DNA of 45,526 nucleotides from Devosia sp. GTDB lineage: Bacteria; Pseudomonadota; Alphaproteobacteria; Rhizobiales; Devosiaceae. Numbering within the stretch: the stretch's first letter is position 1; every line of letters begins with the position of its first letter. The position numbers were made by a program, and so were the translations under genes. Shown piece after piece: positions 1-10,951 of this stretch. The stretch covers positions 1-45,526 of the forward strand of contig NZ_JACZKG010000038.1 in assembly GCF_014860165.1 (NCBI RefSeq), read 5' to 3'. A model generated the notes under the pieces. It was not told the origin of the DNA, made no database searches, and saw only the letters and a program-made list of their open reading frames with translations.

Positions 1-81
1 CCCCTTGAGTGGAGGGCTGGGGAGGGAGTCGTTCAGTGATGAACCGAGGGATCCCCACCCTCGGTCCCTCCCCTCAAGGGG
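1..81. repeat. GC-rich palindromic intergenic repeat (family B)
   Basis: Arms 1-16 and 66-81 are inverted copies with one mismatch (right arm CCCTCCCCTCAAGGGG). A second perfect stem, ACCGAGGG/CCCTCGGT, lies inside at 43-50 and 58-65. It sits just downstream of the minus-strand heparinase-like gene. Related CCTCCCC/GGGGAGG palindromes occur at 17746, 23431 and 26860, all between genes. It may help end transcription, but there is no T-run. Confidence 0.7.
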
Positions 82-112
82 GAGGGAGGCGAAGGAGCTG
101 ATCTTCCGGCGA

Positions 113-1732
113 TTACGCCTGCTCGAGCGTGAAGATCCAGGCGACTTCGGCATCGGCGGCGACGTCTGCCTCCAGCACCAGTTGCCGCGTCTTGTGGAAG
201 CCGACATAGGCGGATTGGCGGACGCTTTCTTCCTCCCGGAACTGGGCGCCCTCCCAGAGGAAGCTCCAGACGGCGCCATTGGGCAGTACCAGCCGCACGA
301 TGCCCTCGCCGCGGTTGCGGCGCACCATGACGCCGGGGGCGAGATGGAAGCGGATGGCAAGGAGGCCCGATGGCGTGCCACTGGCCAGCATGCGATCCTG
401 CCCGACCAGCGTCGTGCCCTCCGACAGCAGGGTCAGGTTCCGCTCCAGGGTCACGCCGAACCGCTTGGCATAGCCTGATGTGGCCAGCGTCAGCAGATGG
501 TCGGCGGTGTCGAGCTTGAGCACCGGCGTGCTGCTGCCAATGGCATCCTCGGCATCGATGGTGGGGCCGGAATGGGCAACGCCCTGGCGGAACAGGGCCT
601 TGCTGTCGGGCAGATCGGCTGGAGCCGGACCACAGGAGCCTAGGATCAGTTCGCTGCCATGGGAGAATTCGAAGGCGAGCGCGCTGGAGTGAAGGTCTGC
701 GGCCAGCCCCGGGCCGGGCACGAGGCCGGAATCGGCGATGACCACGGCATCGCCGTCGCGCAGGATGCCATAGCCGCCCAGCAGCATGGAACGCCGCCTG
801 CGGCCCGGGCCATTGGCCTGGATGGCGATCAGCACATCATGGGGCAGGTGCCCGCAGCCGTTGAAATAGGCCGGTTCGCCGCTCGACAGGGTCAGCGCAT
901 CGAGCGCTTCGTGCATGCGGTCGATCTGGGCGCCCAGTTCGTTGCCGGCTTCCGACTTCACCCCCGCAGCGATGCGGCGGATGCTGACGAGGTCGACGAG
1001 CAATTGCAGCTGCAGGCGGGGATTGCGCGACTTGTGGAGGCCATCGGCGTCGAGCTGGCTGGCCAGGATCGCATTGAGGCGCTCGACCTTGCCCGGCACG
1101 TCGGTCTTGTCGCCTTGTTCGCAATGCTCGGCGCCGAGCAGGGCAATGGCGGCAAAGAGCGCATCGGCGGGGTCGCTCGACAGGGGGCCGCGGATCTTGA
1201 GGCTCTGGATCTGGGCGCCCAGCACGCGCTGCACGGTCTTGGCCTCGGGCGGCGTCGCACCATCGAGCAGCAGGGGCAGGTGACGCAGCCAGTTGAGCAC
1301 GCGCTGTGCGGTGAGGGTGGGGGTCCAGGTATCGTGCTGGAAGCTGCCCTCGCGGCCGATCCAGTCGAGCACCAGCATGCGGGCGAAGCGCTTTTCGCCG
1401 GGGTCGCGCAGGTCGTGGAAGTGGCGGAGCCAGGAGAAGCCGTGCAGGTTGAGCCACCAGTCGAGATGATCGACATCGAGGCTGAAGGGCGAGGCGCCGC
1501 CGGTTTCGATGAGCTTGCTGGCCAGGAGGTAGCGCCCCGACATCATGTCGCGGACGGCCTCGCGGTCGGCGGGGCGGAATTCGGGCAGTTCACCGGCAAA
1601 GGCGTCGTCGGCCAGCCCGCGCCAGGTCCAGCGCAGGATGGGCAGGGTTACCACCGTGTCGGCCAGACCGAGGGCGAAACGGCGCAGCGCCTGGGGCAGC
1701 GGCAACGCCATCAGCGTGCCCACTCCCGCCAT
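113..1732 (-). CDS. Heparinase II/III family protein
   Basis: 539 residues. The N-terminal two thirds is a Trp- and Leu-rich helical region of the alginate-lyase/heparinase toroid type (for example HLDWWLNLHGFSWLRHF near residue 90). The C-terminal third, from about residue 310, is the beta-rich heparinase II/III domain (LLGGYGILRDGDAVVIADSG and following). Members of the fold cleave uronic-acid polysaccharides. I see no signal peptide, so the substrate and the cellular site are unknown. It follows rsmB after a 91-base gap; the htpX-rsmB-heparinase order points to one transcript. The start is ambiguous: ATG at 1732, or ATG at 1711, which has a GGGAG upstream. Confidence 0.85.
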   Translation of the reverse strand: MAGVGTLMALPLPQALRRFALGLADTVVTLPILRWTWRGLADDAFAGELPEFRPADREAVRDMMSGRYLLASKLIETGGASPFSLDVDHLDWWLNLHGFSWLRHFHDLRDPGEKRFARMLVLDWIGREGSFQHDTWTPTLTAQRVLNWLRHLPLLLDGATPPEAKTVQRVLGAQIQSLKIRGPLSSDPADALFAAIALLGAEHCEQGDKTDVPGKVERLNAILASQLDADGLHKSRNPRLQLQLLVDLVSIRRIAAGVKSEAGNELGAQIDRMHEALDALTLSSGEPAYFNGCGHLPHDVLIAIQANGPGRRRRSMLLGGYGILRDGDAVVIADSGLVPGPGLAADLHSSALAFEFSHGSELILGSCGPAPADLPDSKALFRQGVAHSGPTIDAEDAIGSSTPVLKLDTADHLLTLATSGYAKRFGVTLERNLTLLSEGTTLVGQDRMLASGTPSGLLAIRFHLAPGVMVRRNRGEGIVRLVLPNGAVWSFLWEGAQFREEESVRQSAYVGFHKTRQLVLEADVAADAEVAWIFTLEQA

Positions 1733-1823
1733 GCGTCATGCGCCAGCGTTGCCTCTTTTCTGCCCGTCAAACGACCATTCCCCGTTTGGCGCCCTTCCCC
1801 AACGGCACCATCAGTTTGTTTTT

Positions 1824-3125
1824 TCAACGGCGGCGGAAACGCGCCACGAAGAACCCGTCCATGCCGCCGGCGCGACCGCCCGGGTTCATGCCCGGATGGG
1901 TGCGCACCAGGCCGCGTGCCGTTACGGCGGTTTCGAGGCCCGGAAGCTCGGCCTCTGTCACCGGCCAGAGTTCGAGGCCGGGCAGCGAGTCGAGCGCCCA
2001 ATCGACCTGGCCTTCGCCCTCGGCCGGTTCCAGTGAGCAGACGCAATAGACGAGCACACCCGATGCATCAAGGCAACGGAAGGCATTGGTCAGCAGCGCC
2101 CGCTGCAGCCGCACGCGGCCGGCGACATCGCCCACCGAGCGGTGCCAGATGACCTCGGGGTGGCGGCGGAAGGTGCCGGTGGCCGAACAGGGGGCGTCGA
2201 GCAGCACGCCATCATAGTGCGAAGCCGGGGCATAATTGCCGGCATCGGCGACGACGGTCTCGGCAGAGTAATCGAGCCGGGCCAGGTTTTGCTTGAGCCG
2301 CTCCATGCGGGTCGCGTCGCTGTCGAGCGCCGTCACGCGATAGCCTGCCTTGACCAGCTGCGCCGTCTTGCCGCCGGGTGCGGCGCAGAGATCGAGCACC
2401 CGGCCGCCTTTGATGGCGCCGAGCAGGCGGGCCGGAATGGCCGAGGCGGCGTCCTGTACCCACCAGAGGCCTTCGGTATAGCCAGGCAGGGCTTCCACCG
2501 GGCGGTCACGCTGGTCGATGCGGACGGTGTCCGCCATGACCGGCTCGGCGCCGAGCTGGTCGATCAGGTCCGGATCATTGGTCTTGAGGGTCAGATCGAG
2601 CGGAGCGCCGGCCAGCAAGGCGGTCGAGAAGGCGTCGATGGCCGCTTCGCCATAGGCCTCCAGCCAGGTGTCGCCAAAGGTATCGGGAATCAGCAGGTCA
2701 TCGCTGAGCATGCCGAACTTGGCCGAATTGGCCTGGGCACTGCGCAAAACGGCATTCATCAGGCCACTCAGATGCCGCGCCTTGGGGTCGCGCTTGGTGG
2801 CTTCGACCGCCAGGAACAGGGCGCTGTGGGCGCCCAGGTCGGGCAGGAAGACCAGCTGCGCCAGCGACAGGCGCAGGACCGCTTCGAAGGAGCCCGATTT
2901 GCCGGGCATGCCTTTGTCGAGCAGCGTGTGAATGATGAAATTGAGCTGGCCCTGGCGGCGCAGAGCGGTGGTGATCAGTCGGTTGGCCAGTGCGCGGTCG
3001 CGCCCATCGGCCAGGTCGGCCGCGGTCAGCGGTGAGAAGTTTTCGCCAGCCAGCACGGCTTTGAGTCGCTGTGCGGCAACGAGGCGGAGCTTGAGCCCCG
3101 CCGGATCAGGTTTGTTATGCGCCAC
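1824..3125 (-). CDS. rsmB: 16S rRNA (cytosine-967-C5)-methyltransferase RsmB
   Basis: 433 residues. It methylates C967 of 16S rRNA in the cytoplasm using S-adenosylmethionine. Residues 1-140 form the NusB-like RNA-binding domain. The Rossmann methyltransferase domain carries the SAM loop DLCAAPGGKTAQL (about 245-257), the DAPCSATG motif with Cys313, and CVCSLEP with Cys363, the two cysteines used in the RNA m5C mechanism. The start codon is GTG, 9 bases after the htpX stop, so the two are almost certainly cotranscribed. Length and motifs are normal for the family. Confidence 0.95.
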   Translation of the reverse strand: MAHNKPDPAGLKLRLVAAQRLKAVLAGENFSPLTAADLADGRDRALANRLITTALRRQGQLNFIIHTLLDKGMPGKSGSFEAVLRLSLAQLVFLPDLGAHSALFLAVEATKRDPKARHLSGLMNAVLRSAQANSAKFGMLSDDLLIPDTFGDTWLEAYGEAAIDAFSTALLAGAPLDLTLKTNDPDLIDQLGAEPVMADTVRIDQRDRPVEALPGYTEGLWWVQDAASAIPARLLGAIKGGRVLDLCAAPGGKTAQLVKAGYRVTALDSDATRMERLKQNLARLDYSAETVVADAGNYAPASHYDGVLLDAPCSATGTFRRHPEVIWHRSVGDVAGRVRLQRALLTNAFRCLDASGVLVYCVCSLEPAEGEGQVDWALDSLPGLELWPVTEAELPGLETAVTARGLVRTHPGMNPGGRAGGMDGFFVARFRRR

Positions 3126-3134
3126 GCTTGTTCT

Positions 3135-4118
3135 TTATCCCCAGGGGCCGCGTTGTCCGCCGTCCCCGTCGGTCCGTCCGACGGTCGGCACGCGCCAGCC
3201 GCCACCGATGTCGCGACCGGTCGAAACCGGCTGCGGGCGAGGCTGAGGCCTGCGGCCCTTATCGTCCACCTGCATCGAAGCTGCAAGCTTGCGTAGCGCC
3301 TCGATGCGGTTGCCAGTGTCCGGATGGGTCGAGAACAGGTTGTCCATGCGCTGCCCGGACAGGGGATTGATGATATACATATGGGCCATTGCCGGGTTGC
3401 GCTCGGCCGCGACATTGACCTGGCGGCCCGCCAAAGTGGCGATCTTGTGCAGCGCCGAGGCCAGGGCCAGCGGATCGCCCGAAATCTCGGCGCCGGATTT
3501 GTCGGCCTCGTATTCGCGGGTGCGGCTGACGGCCATCTGCACGACCATCGCCGCCACGGGCGCGAGGAACACCATCAGCAGCGCGCCGATGCCGCCCAGC
3601 GGATTGTCGCGGTTATTGCCGCCGCCAAAGAACAGGCCGAACTGGGCCAGGGCCGAGATGGCGCCGGCAAAGGTGGCGGTGATGGTCATGGTCAGGGTGT
3701 CGCGGCTGCGGATATGGGCCAGTTCGTGGGCGATGACGGCCGCGACCTCACGCGTTTCGAGATGTTTCAGCAGCCCGGCCGAGACGGCAACCGCGGCGTT
3801 TTGCGGATTGCGGCCGGTGGCAAAGGCATTGGGCTGGTCGGACTGGATGACATAGACCGCCGGCGTCGGGATGCCGGCCTTGCGCGAGAGGATATCGACC
3901 ATGTCGTAGAGTTCGGGCACGCGGGAGCGCTCGACCGGCACGGCATTCTGCATGCGCAGCACCAGCTTGTCGGAGTTCCAGTAGCCGAACAGGTTCGTCA
4001 CCAGCGCAAAGGCGAAGGCGATCATCATGCCGGACGTGCCGCCGATGAAGTAGCCCACGACCATGAACAGCGCGGTGAGCGCGGCGATCAAAACGCCGGT
4101 ACGAAACATATTGAACAT
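3135..4118 (-). CDS. htpX: Membrane zinc metalloprotease HtpX
   Basis: 327 residues. HtpX is an M48-family inner-membrane protease that degrades misfolded membrane proteins. Two N-terminal hydrophobic helices (about 7-46) precede the zinc site HELAH (131-135); the third ligand is probably Glu202 in SRTREYEAD. Two more hydrophobic segments lie around 145-165 and 175-197. The C-terminal tail (about 290-327) is rich in Gly, Pro and Arg and looks disordered. I chose ATG 4118 because homologues start with a short hydrophobic N-terminus and AAGGG lies just upstream; the reading frame stays open up to 4337, but that extension does not look protein-like. First gene of an apparent htpX-rsmB-heparinase operon. 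Confidence 0.94.
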   Translation of the reverse strand: MFNMFRTGVLIAALTALFMVVGYFIGGTSGMMIAFAFALVTNLFGYWNSDKLVLRMQNAVPVERSRVPELYDMVDILSRKAGIPTPAVYVIQSDQPNAFATGRNPQNAAVAVSAGLLKHLETREVAAVIAHELAHIRSRDTLTMTITATFAGAISALAQFGLFFGGGNNRDNPLGGIGALLMVFLAPVAAMVVQMAVSRTREYEADKSGAEISGDPLALASALHKIATLAGRQVNVAAERNPAMAHMYIINPLSGQRMDNLFSTHPDTGNRIEALRKLAASMQVDDKGRRPQPRPQPVSTGRDIGGGWRVPTVGRTDGDGGQRGPWG

Positions 4119-4212
4119 CTGGAGCCCTTGGGTTCGCGTTCTCAGGCAATTATGTTGGGCGCATCGCGGTTCCATGCAAGCGGCATGACCAAATCGTAAT
4201 GCGGATGATTCC

Positions 4213-4416
4213 ATGAGCGACGACGAGACTGTGAGCGAGGCCCCGCGCCCACCCCTGAGCGAAGCGGCCAAGAGGGCGCTTGATGAGGCGAGGGCGCGGC
4301 GCGCCGAGATCGACGCCAAGGGGGCGTTTGCCCCCAAGGAGCAGGGCGGCCGCGGCGGGCTTGAGCCCGGCCGCTATGGCGACTGGGAGATCAAGGGGCT
4401 CACGAGCGATTTTTGA
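4213..4416 (+). CDS. DUF1674 small protein, SdhAF4-type assembly factor
   Basis: 67 residues. The C-terminal [15 protein letters not shown] matches the DUF1674 signature (RYGDWE..G...DF) shared with mitochondrial SDHAF4, which binds flavinated SdhA before succinate dehydrogenase assembles. The N-terminus is acidic and then Ala/Arg-rich ([18 protein letters not shown]), probably helical. It diverges from htpX with 94 bases between the starts. Its role here is inferred from the mitochondrial family; no sdh genes lie in the window. A family A palindrome follows it, before the convergent ccmG. Confidence 0.85.
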   Translation: MSDDETVSEAPRPPLSEAAKRALDEARARRAEIDAKGAFAPKEQGGRGGLEPGRYGDWEIKGLTSDF

Positions 4417-4438
4417 TGGGGCCTCCTCCCGTGAACGC

Positions 4439-4519
4439 CGTCATTGCCCCGCTTGTCCGGGCAATCAATCTCCCCACAAACTCGGCACATGGATCACCCG
4501 GACAAGCCGGGTGATGACG
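4439..4519. repeat. GC-rich palindromic intergenic repeat (family A)
   Basis: Two facing arms, 4439-4466 and 4491-4519, share the core CGTCAT..CCC.GCTTGTCCGGG in inverted orientation. Each arm is also a hairpin: TTGCCC/GGGCAA on the left and ATCACCCG/CGGGTGAT on the right, so the variable bases covary within each arm. It fills the gap between the convergent DUF1674 gene and ccmG. Related elements lie at 10235 and 28566. Confidence 0.75.
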
Positions 4520-4533
4520 ATGGAAGGGAGAGC

Positions 4534-5073
4534 TCAGGTGGCTTTGCGCGCTTTCTCGATCGCCGGCAGGAGCTCGGTCTCGACGGTCTCCGGCGTCAGC
4601 GGGCCGACATGCTTGAAGGTGATGATGCCCTCTGCATCGACCACGAAGGTTTCCGGCACGCCATAGACGCCCCAGTCGATGGAGACGCGGCGGTCGCGGT
4701 CGGCGCCGACGGCGTCATAGGGATTACCCAGTTCGGCCAGGAACGCCCGGGCATTTTCCGGCGCGTCGGCCTGGTTGATGCCGAAGAGGCGCAGGCCCTC
4801 GATCTGGTTGAGGGCCATCAGCAGCGGGTGCTCGTCGCGGCAGGGGATGCACCAGGAGGCGAAGACGTTGACGACGGTAACCTCGCCCTTGAGCGATGCG
4901 GTGTCAAAACCGGGAACGCCCAGTTCGGGCACGGCATCCAGCGCGAAGGCGGGCGCGGGCTTGTCGATCAGCACCGAGCGGACCAGGTTAGGGTCGCGGT
5001 CGATCGAGAAGGCGAACACGGCCACCAGCGCGATCAGGGCGAGCAGCGGCAGGCCGAACAGGATGTAGCGCAT
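4534..5073 (-). CDS. ccmG: Thiol:disulfide interchange protein CcmG (DsbE)
   Basis: 179 residues. A periplasmic, membrane-anchored thioredoxin-like reductant that keeps apocytochrome c heme-binding cysteines reduced during cytochrome c maturation. Residues 1-24 are a single signal anchor, followed by a thioredoxin fold with the active site WCIPC (74-78) and the cis-proline in YGVPETFVVD (Pro140). The start codon overlaps the ccmD stop by one base (TGATG), so translation is coupled. Last gene of ccmABCDG. The ccmE, ccmF and ccmH partners are not in this window. Confidence 0.95.
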   Translation of the reverse strand: MRYILFGLPLLALIALVAVFAFSIDRDPNLVRSVLIDKPAPAFALDAVPELGVPGFDTASLKGEVTVVNVFASWCIPCRDEHPLLMALNQIEGLRLFGINQADAPENARAFLAELGNPYDAVGADRDRRVSIDWGVYGVPETFVVDAEGIITFKHVGPLTPETVETELLPAIEKARKAT

Positions 5074-5216
5074 CAGCGGCGGCTCTCCAGGGCAGCCAGC
5101 TTCCGTGATGTGGCGCGGGCATCATAGAGCGTCCAGGCGATCAGCCCAGCCACGCCCAGGGCGACCCCGATATAGGTCCAGACGATGAAGACGGCATGTG
5201 GTCCCAGATCGATCAT
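5073..5216 (-). CDS. ccmD: Heme exporter protein CcmD
   Basis: 47 residues, starting MIDLGPHAVFIVWTYIG with one membrane helix (about 8-29) and a basic C-terminal tail (ATSRKLAALESRR). CcmD is the small membrane subunit that helps release holo-CcmE from CcmA-B-C. The open frame continues upstream inside ccmC, but ATG 5216 gives the family's size and overlaps the ccmC stop as ATGA. Identified by size, topology and position between ccmC and ccmG more than by strong sequence conservation. Confidence 0.9.
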   Translation of the reverse strand: MIDLGPHAVFIVWTYIGVALGVAGLIAWTLYDARATSRKLAALESRR

Positions 5217-5974
5217 GCGCCCAACCCCTGCGCGGCCCGGCGCTGCAGCGTCATCACCCGGCGGCGCTTGACCTCGGTATGCATGGCCTTGAGGTGCAGC
5301 ACCAGGAACAAAAAGGTGAAGGCGAAGAACATGACAAAGAGCGGGGTCAGGATGGAACCCGGCATGCGGGGCCCGTCGGGGCGGAAGACGCTGGCCGGCT
5401 GGTGCAAAGTGCTCCACCAATCCACCGAGAACTTAATGATGGGGATGTTGACCGCCCCGATCAGCGTGAACACGGCGATTACCCGGGCGGCGCGCAGCTG
5501 GTCGTCGAAGGCCCGCCACAGCGCGATGATGCCGAGATAGATGAGCAGCAGCACGAGGGTTGAGGTCATGCGCCCGTCCCATTCCCAGAACGTGCCCCAG
5601 GTCGGGCGGCCCCAGAGGGCGCCGGTAAACAGAGCCAGGGCGGTGAACAGGGCGCCCAGCGGCGCGGCGGCCTTCATCGAGACATCGGCCATGGGATGGC
5701 GCCAGACCAGCGTGCCCAAAGCCGACACGGACATCACGGCATAGACGAACTGGCTGAGCCAGGCATTGGGCACGTGGACATACATGATGCGCACGGTGTC
5801 GCCCATCTGGTAGTCCTCGGGCGAATTGAAGAAGGCGAACCAGAGCCCGGCCACGAACAGCAAGGCCGTCAGGATCGTGAGCGGCCAGAGCAGCGGCCGC
5901 GTCCAGATGACGAACTGCCCCGGATGGGCGATGCGGCTCCACCAGCTCTGCTTGGGTGTGGTTTCCATGGTCAT
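5213..5974 (-). CDS. ccmC: Heme ABC transporter permease CcmC
   Basis: 253 residues, six membrane helices. CcmC handles heme at the periplasmic face and attaches it to CcmE. The tryptophan-rich WWD-type motif is present (WGRPTWGTFWEWD, 121-133), as is the conserved periplasmic YVHVPNAW with His67. ATG 5974 was chosen over longer in-frame starts inside ccmB because MTMETTPKQSWW fits the family N-terminus; ATG 5968 is a close alternative. It lies 5 bases after the ccmB stop and overlaps ccmD by 4 bases. Confidence 0.95.
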   Translation of the reverse strand: MTMETTPKQSWWSRIAHPGQFVIWTRPLLWPLTILTALLFVAGLWFAFFNSPEDYQMGDTVRIMYVHVPNAWLSQFVYAVMSVSALGTLVWRHPMADVSMKAAAPLGALFTALALFTGALWGRPTWGTFWEWDGRMTSTLVLLLIYLGIIALWRAFDDQLRAARVIAVFTLIGAVNIPIIKFSVDWWSTLHQPASVFRPDGPRMPGSILTPLFVMFFAFTFLFLVLHLKAMHTEVKRRRVMTLQRRAAQGLGA

Positions 5975-5979
5975 GGGCT

Positions 5980-6633
5980 CTAGTCCTCGCCTGAACTTAT
6001 CGCAAGGGCGGCGGCAAAGGGAGACAGCGCCGTGGCCATGAGGCTCAATGCCGCAAGAAACAGCAGAGCGGCCCCCGATTGGGTGGCGGTGATGCTGCCG
6101 GTGCCGAAGATCAGCACGGGAATGGAGAGCGGCGCGATGAGGATCGGGGCGATCAGCCCGCCGCGCCGGATCGACACGGTGACCGCGGCGCCCACCGCGC
6201 CAAAGGCGGCCAAAGCCGGGGTGCCCAGCAGCAGGGAGAGCAGCGTCCGCCAGAAGGTTGCCACATCCATGGCCAGCAGCATGGCCACGAACGGGCTGGC
6301 GACGATCAGCGGCAGGGCGGACACCGCCCAATGCACGATCAACTTTGCGGCAACCACGGCGCTGAGCGGCAATTCGGCCTGGCGCAACAGGATGAGCGAG
6401 CCATCCTCATGATCGGGGCGGAACAGGCGGTCGAGGCCCAGCAGCATGGCGAGGAACGCCGCGATCCACACCACGCCGGGGGCGATGCGGGCCAGGAGTT
6501 CGCGGTCCGGACCCACCGCGAAGGGCACGATGGCGCCGACAATGACGAAGAACAGCACCAGCGTCAGCATGTCGCCGCCGCCGCGCAGCGCAAGGTGCAG
6601 TTCGCGGATCAGCATGGCACGGAAGGCCGTCAT
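5980..6633 (-). CDS. ccmB: Heme exporter membrane protein CcmB
   Basis: 217 residues, about six hydrophobic segments, starting MTAFRAMLIRELHLALR, the usual CcmB opening of a basic amphipathic stretch. It carries the conserved cytoplasmic FRPDHEDGSLILLRQAELPL region (about 72-91). Membrane component of the CcmAB ATPase that uses ATP to release holo-CcmE from CcmC. Starts inside the ccmA stop (4-base overlap), consistent with coupled translation and stoichiometric assembly. Confidence 0.95.
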   Translation of the reverse strand: MTAFRAMLIRELHLALRGGGDMLTLVLFFVIVGAIVPFAVGPDRELLARIAPGVVWIAAFLAMLLGLDRLFRPDHEDGSLILLRQAELPLSAVVAAKLIVHWAVSALPLIVASPFVAMLLAMDVATFWRTLLSLLLGTPALAAFGAVGAAVTVSIRRGGLIAPILIAPLSIPVLIFGTGSITATQSGAALLFLAALSLMATALSPFAAALAISSGED

Positions 6634-7277
6634 GATGAGGCTCCAGCAGTTCTGGCTCCCAGGACCAGGGTTTCCATGCGGGCGGGGTCGGGCAGGGTAA
6701 TGGGGTCATGCGTGGCTGCGATGGCAAAGCCGCCCATGTCGAGATGTCGGTCGAGCAGCCGCGTCACCAGGTCGTGGCCCTCGATATCGAGCGCCGCGGT
6801 GGGCTCGTCCAGCAGCCAGAGGGGGCGGTGGCTGACCAGCAACCTCGCCAGAGCCAGCCGGCGCGTCTGTCCGGCCGAGAGATAGCCGGCATCGAGATTG
6901 GCCAGCGCCGCGAGGCCGACCTCATCGAGCGCCGCCTCAACCGGCTCGCCGGTGCCGCCATTGACGGCGCGCCAGAAGTCGAGGTTTTCCAGGACGCTGA
7001 GCCGCGGCTTGATGGCGTTGCGATGGCCGCAATAGTGCAGGTTCTGCAGCTCGGTATCGGCGGCCTCAAGCGCGAACCCGCCAGCGAGCGGCGGAATGAC
7101 CCCGGCCAGTGTCAGCAGCAAAGTGGTCTTGCCCGCCCCGTTGGGTCCGCGCAGCAGCAGGCAGTGCCCCGAGGCGACCGAAACCGTCAATTCGCGGGTC
7201 AGCGCCATGCCGCCACGCCCGCAGACGAGGCCGGTGGCGCGCAGGCTGAGCGGGGGGAAGACTTGCCTAGATGTCAT
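6630..7277 (-). CDS. ccmA: Heme exporter ATP-binding protein CcmA
   Basis: 215 residues. ABC ATPase of the cytochrome c maturation system. Walker A is GPNGAGKTT (44-52), the signature is LSAGQ (133-137), and Walker B with catalytic Glu is LWLLDEP (153-159). ATP hydrolysis drives release of heme-loaded CcmE. First gene of the ccmABCDG run. It is transcribed away from acnA across a 169-base divergent gap that must hold both promoters. Confidence 0.95.
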   Translation of the reverse strand: MTSRQVFPPLSLRATGLVCGRGGMALTRELTVSVASGHCLLLRGPNGAGKTTLLLTLAGVIPPLAGGFALEAADTELQNLHYCGHRNAIKPRLSVLENLDFWRAVNGGTGEPVEAALDEVGLAALANLDAGYLSAGQTRRLALARLLVSHRPLWLLDEPTAALDIEGHDLVTRLLDRHLDMGGFAIAATHDPITLPDPARMETLVLGARTAGASS

Positions 7278-7446
7278 GACCCCTTCTCGTATTGAACCAC
7301 AGGCAAGGCTGGCAAGCCCATTCGTCTTTCTCTATAAGCCCTTATAGTTTGGAGTCATTCCAGCAAGGGCAGCGCTGTTGAGCGGTTTCGGGCGGTTTCC
7401 GACCCGGCCGGCGCGCCTGCCGCAACGACAGATTAGGGCGGAAACC

Positions 7447-10119
<2,673 letters not shown>

Positions 10120-10144
10120 GCAGCGCTCACATTCCAGTCGCAAG

Positions 10145-10174
10145 TGGCGGTCCCTCGGGGCCGCCATTTTTGTT
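10145..10174 (+). terminator. Intrinsic terminator of acnA
   Basis: TGGCGGTCCC pairs with GGGGCCGCCA (10145-10166), a stem of up to 10 pairs with one wobble, directly followed by a T-rich run (TTTTTGTTT). It lies 25 bases after the acnA stop. Confidence 0.88.
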
Positions 10175-10234
10175 TGCGGAGCGCCCACGATGTCGTTTCG
10201 ACCCCGGGTCGCTTCGCGCCCGAGGACAGGCTCC

Positions 10235-10314
10235 GGCCGGAATCCATGCGGTGGCTATCCACACGCTGGATGTGGCAGCATGCTACGGACATGGATTCCG
10301 GCCTTCGCCGGAAT
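10235..10314. repeat. GC-rich palindromic intergenic repeat (family A)
   Basis: Perfect 14-base inverted arms GGCCGGAATCCATG (10235-10248) and CATGGATTCCGGCC (10290-10303). The right arm continues as a perfect hairpin ATTCCGGC-cttc-GCCGGAAT (10295-10314). It occupies the space between the acnA terminator and the GNAT gene, ending 18 bases before that start codon, so it lies in that gene's leader or promoter region. Confidence 0.75.
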
Positions 10315-10332
10315 GACGCGGTGGGTGATGAC

Positions 10333-10917
10333 ATGACTGAGCCATGGGGCGGCGAGCCCATTCTCATCACCGATCGGCTGATCCTGCGACCGTTCCGGCG
10401 CGAGGACGTGCCGCTCTACCAGGCGATCTGCGCTGATCCCAAGGTGATGGAATTCCTCGGGGGCACCTGGACGCCTGATCATACCGAGACCGTCATGGCC
10501 CAGGCCAATCGCGGCGGAAAAAATGCCGGTGGAATGGTGGCAATCGAGCGCAAGACTGATGGGGCTTTTCTGGGCGCCGCAGGATTGGGCGTGGAACAAT
10601 GGTATCCAGACGACATCCAGGTCGGTTGGCGGCTGATCCCTGCTTATTGGGGGCAGGGCTACGCCTCCGAAGCTGGCCGTGCCTGGCTCGACTATGGCTT
10701 CGACGTCCTTGGCCGCGAGCGCATCATCGCCATGGCCGACACGCCCAACCATCGCTCCATCGCTGTCATGCGTCGGCTAGGCATGGTCTTTGACCACGAA
10801 GCGCGGCTGCGCGACGGCGAGGACGAGTTCGACGCCACCATTTATGCCATCACCCGCGCGGCGTGGCAGTCGCAACACCGGCCGGAGATTCTTCGCCTCT
10901 CACCCTCTTTTGACTAG
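10333..10917 (+). CDS. GNAT N-acetyltransferase, RimJ/RimL-like
   Basis: 194 residues. It opens with the RimJ-type strand LITDRLILRPFRREDVPLYQ, then the acetyl-CoA-binding region with YWGQGYASEAGRAWLDYGF (about 110-128) and the closing NHRSIAVMRRLGM helix (about 139-151). It transfers an acetyl group from acetyl-CoA to an amine; the substrate (protein N-terminus or small molecule) cannot be read from the sequence. ATG 10333 is the first start after the palindromic repeat; the open frame upstream to 10144 reads through the repeat and is not coding. It lies 34 bases before the DUF1223 gene on the same strand. Confidence 0.88.
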   Translation: MTEPWGGEPILITDRLILRPFRREDVPLYQAICADPKVMEFLGGTWTPDHTETVMAQANRGGKNAGGMVAIERKTDGAFLGAAGLGVEQWYPDDIQVGWRLIPAYWGQGYASEAGRAWLDYGFDVLGRERIIAMADTPNHRSIAVMRRLGMVFDHEARLRDGEDEFDATIYAITRAAWQSQHRPEILRLSPSFD

Positions 10918-10951
10918 CAGGTCTCGATGGGGCCGGCATACAACCTTGCCC

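Noticed and set aside
7300..7370. Irr or RirA iron-control site before acnA
   Set aside because: The short TGGA-N5-TCCA dyad near 7350 does not match the known iron boxes.
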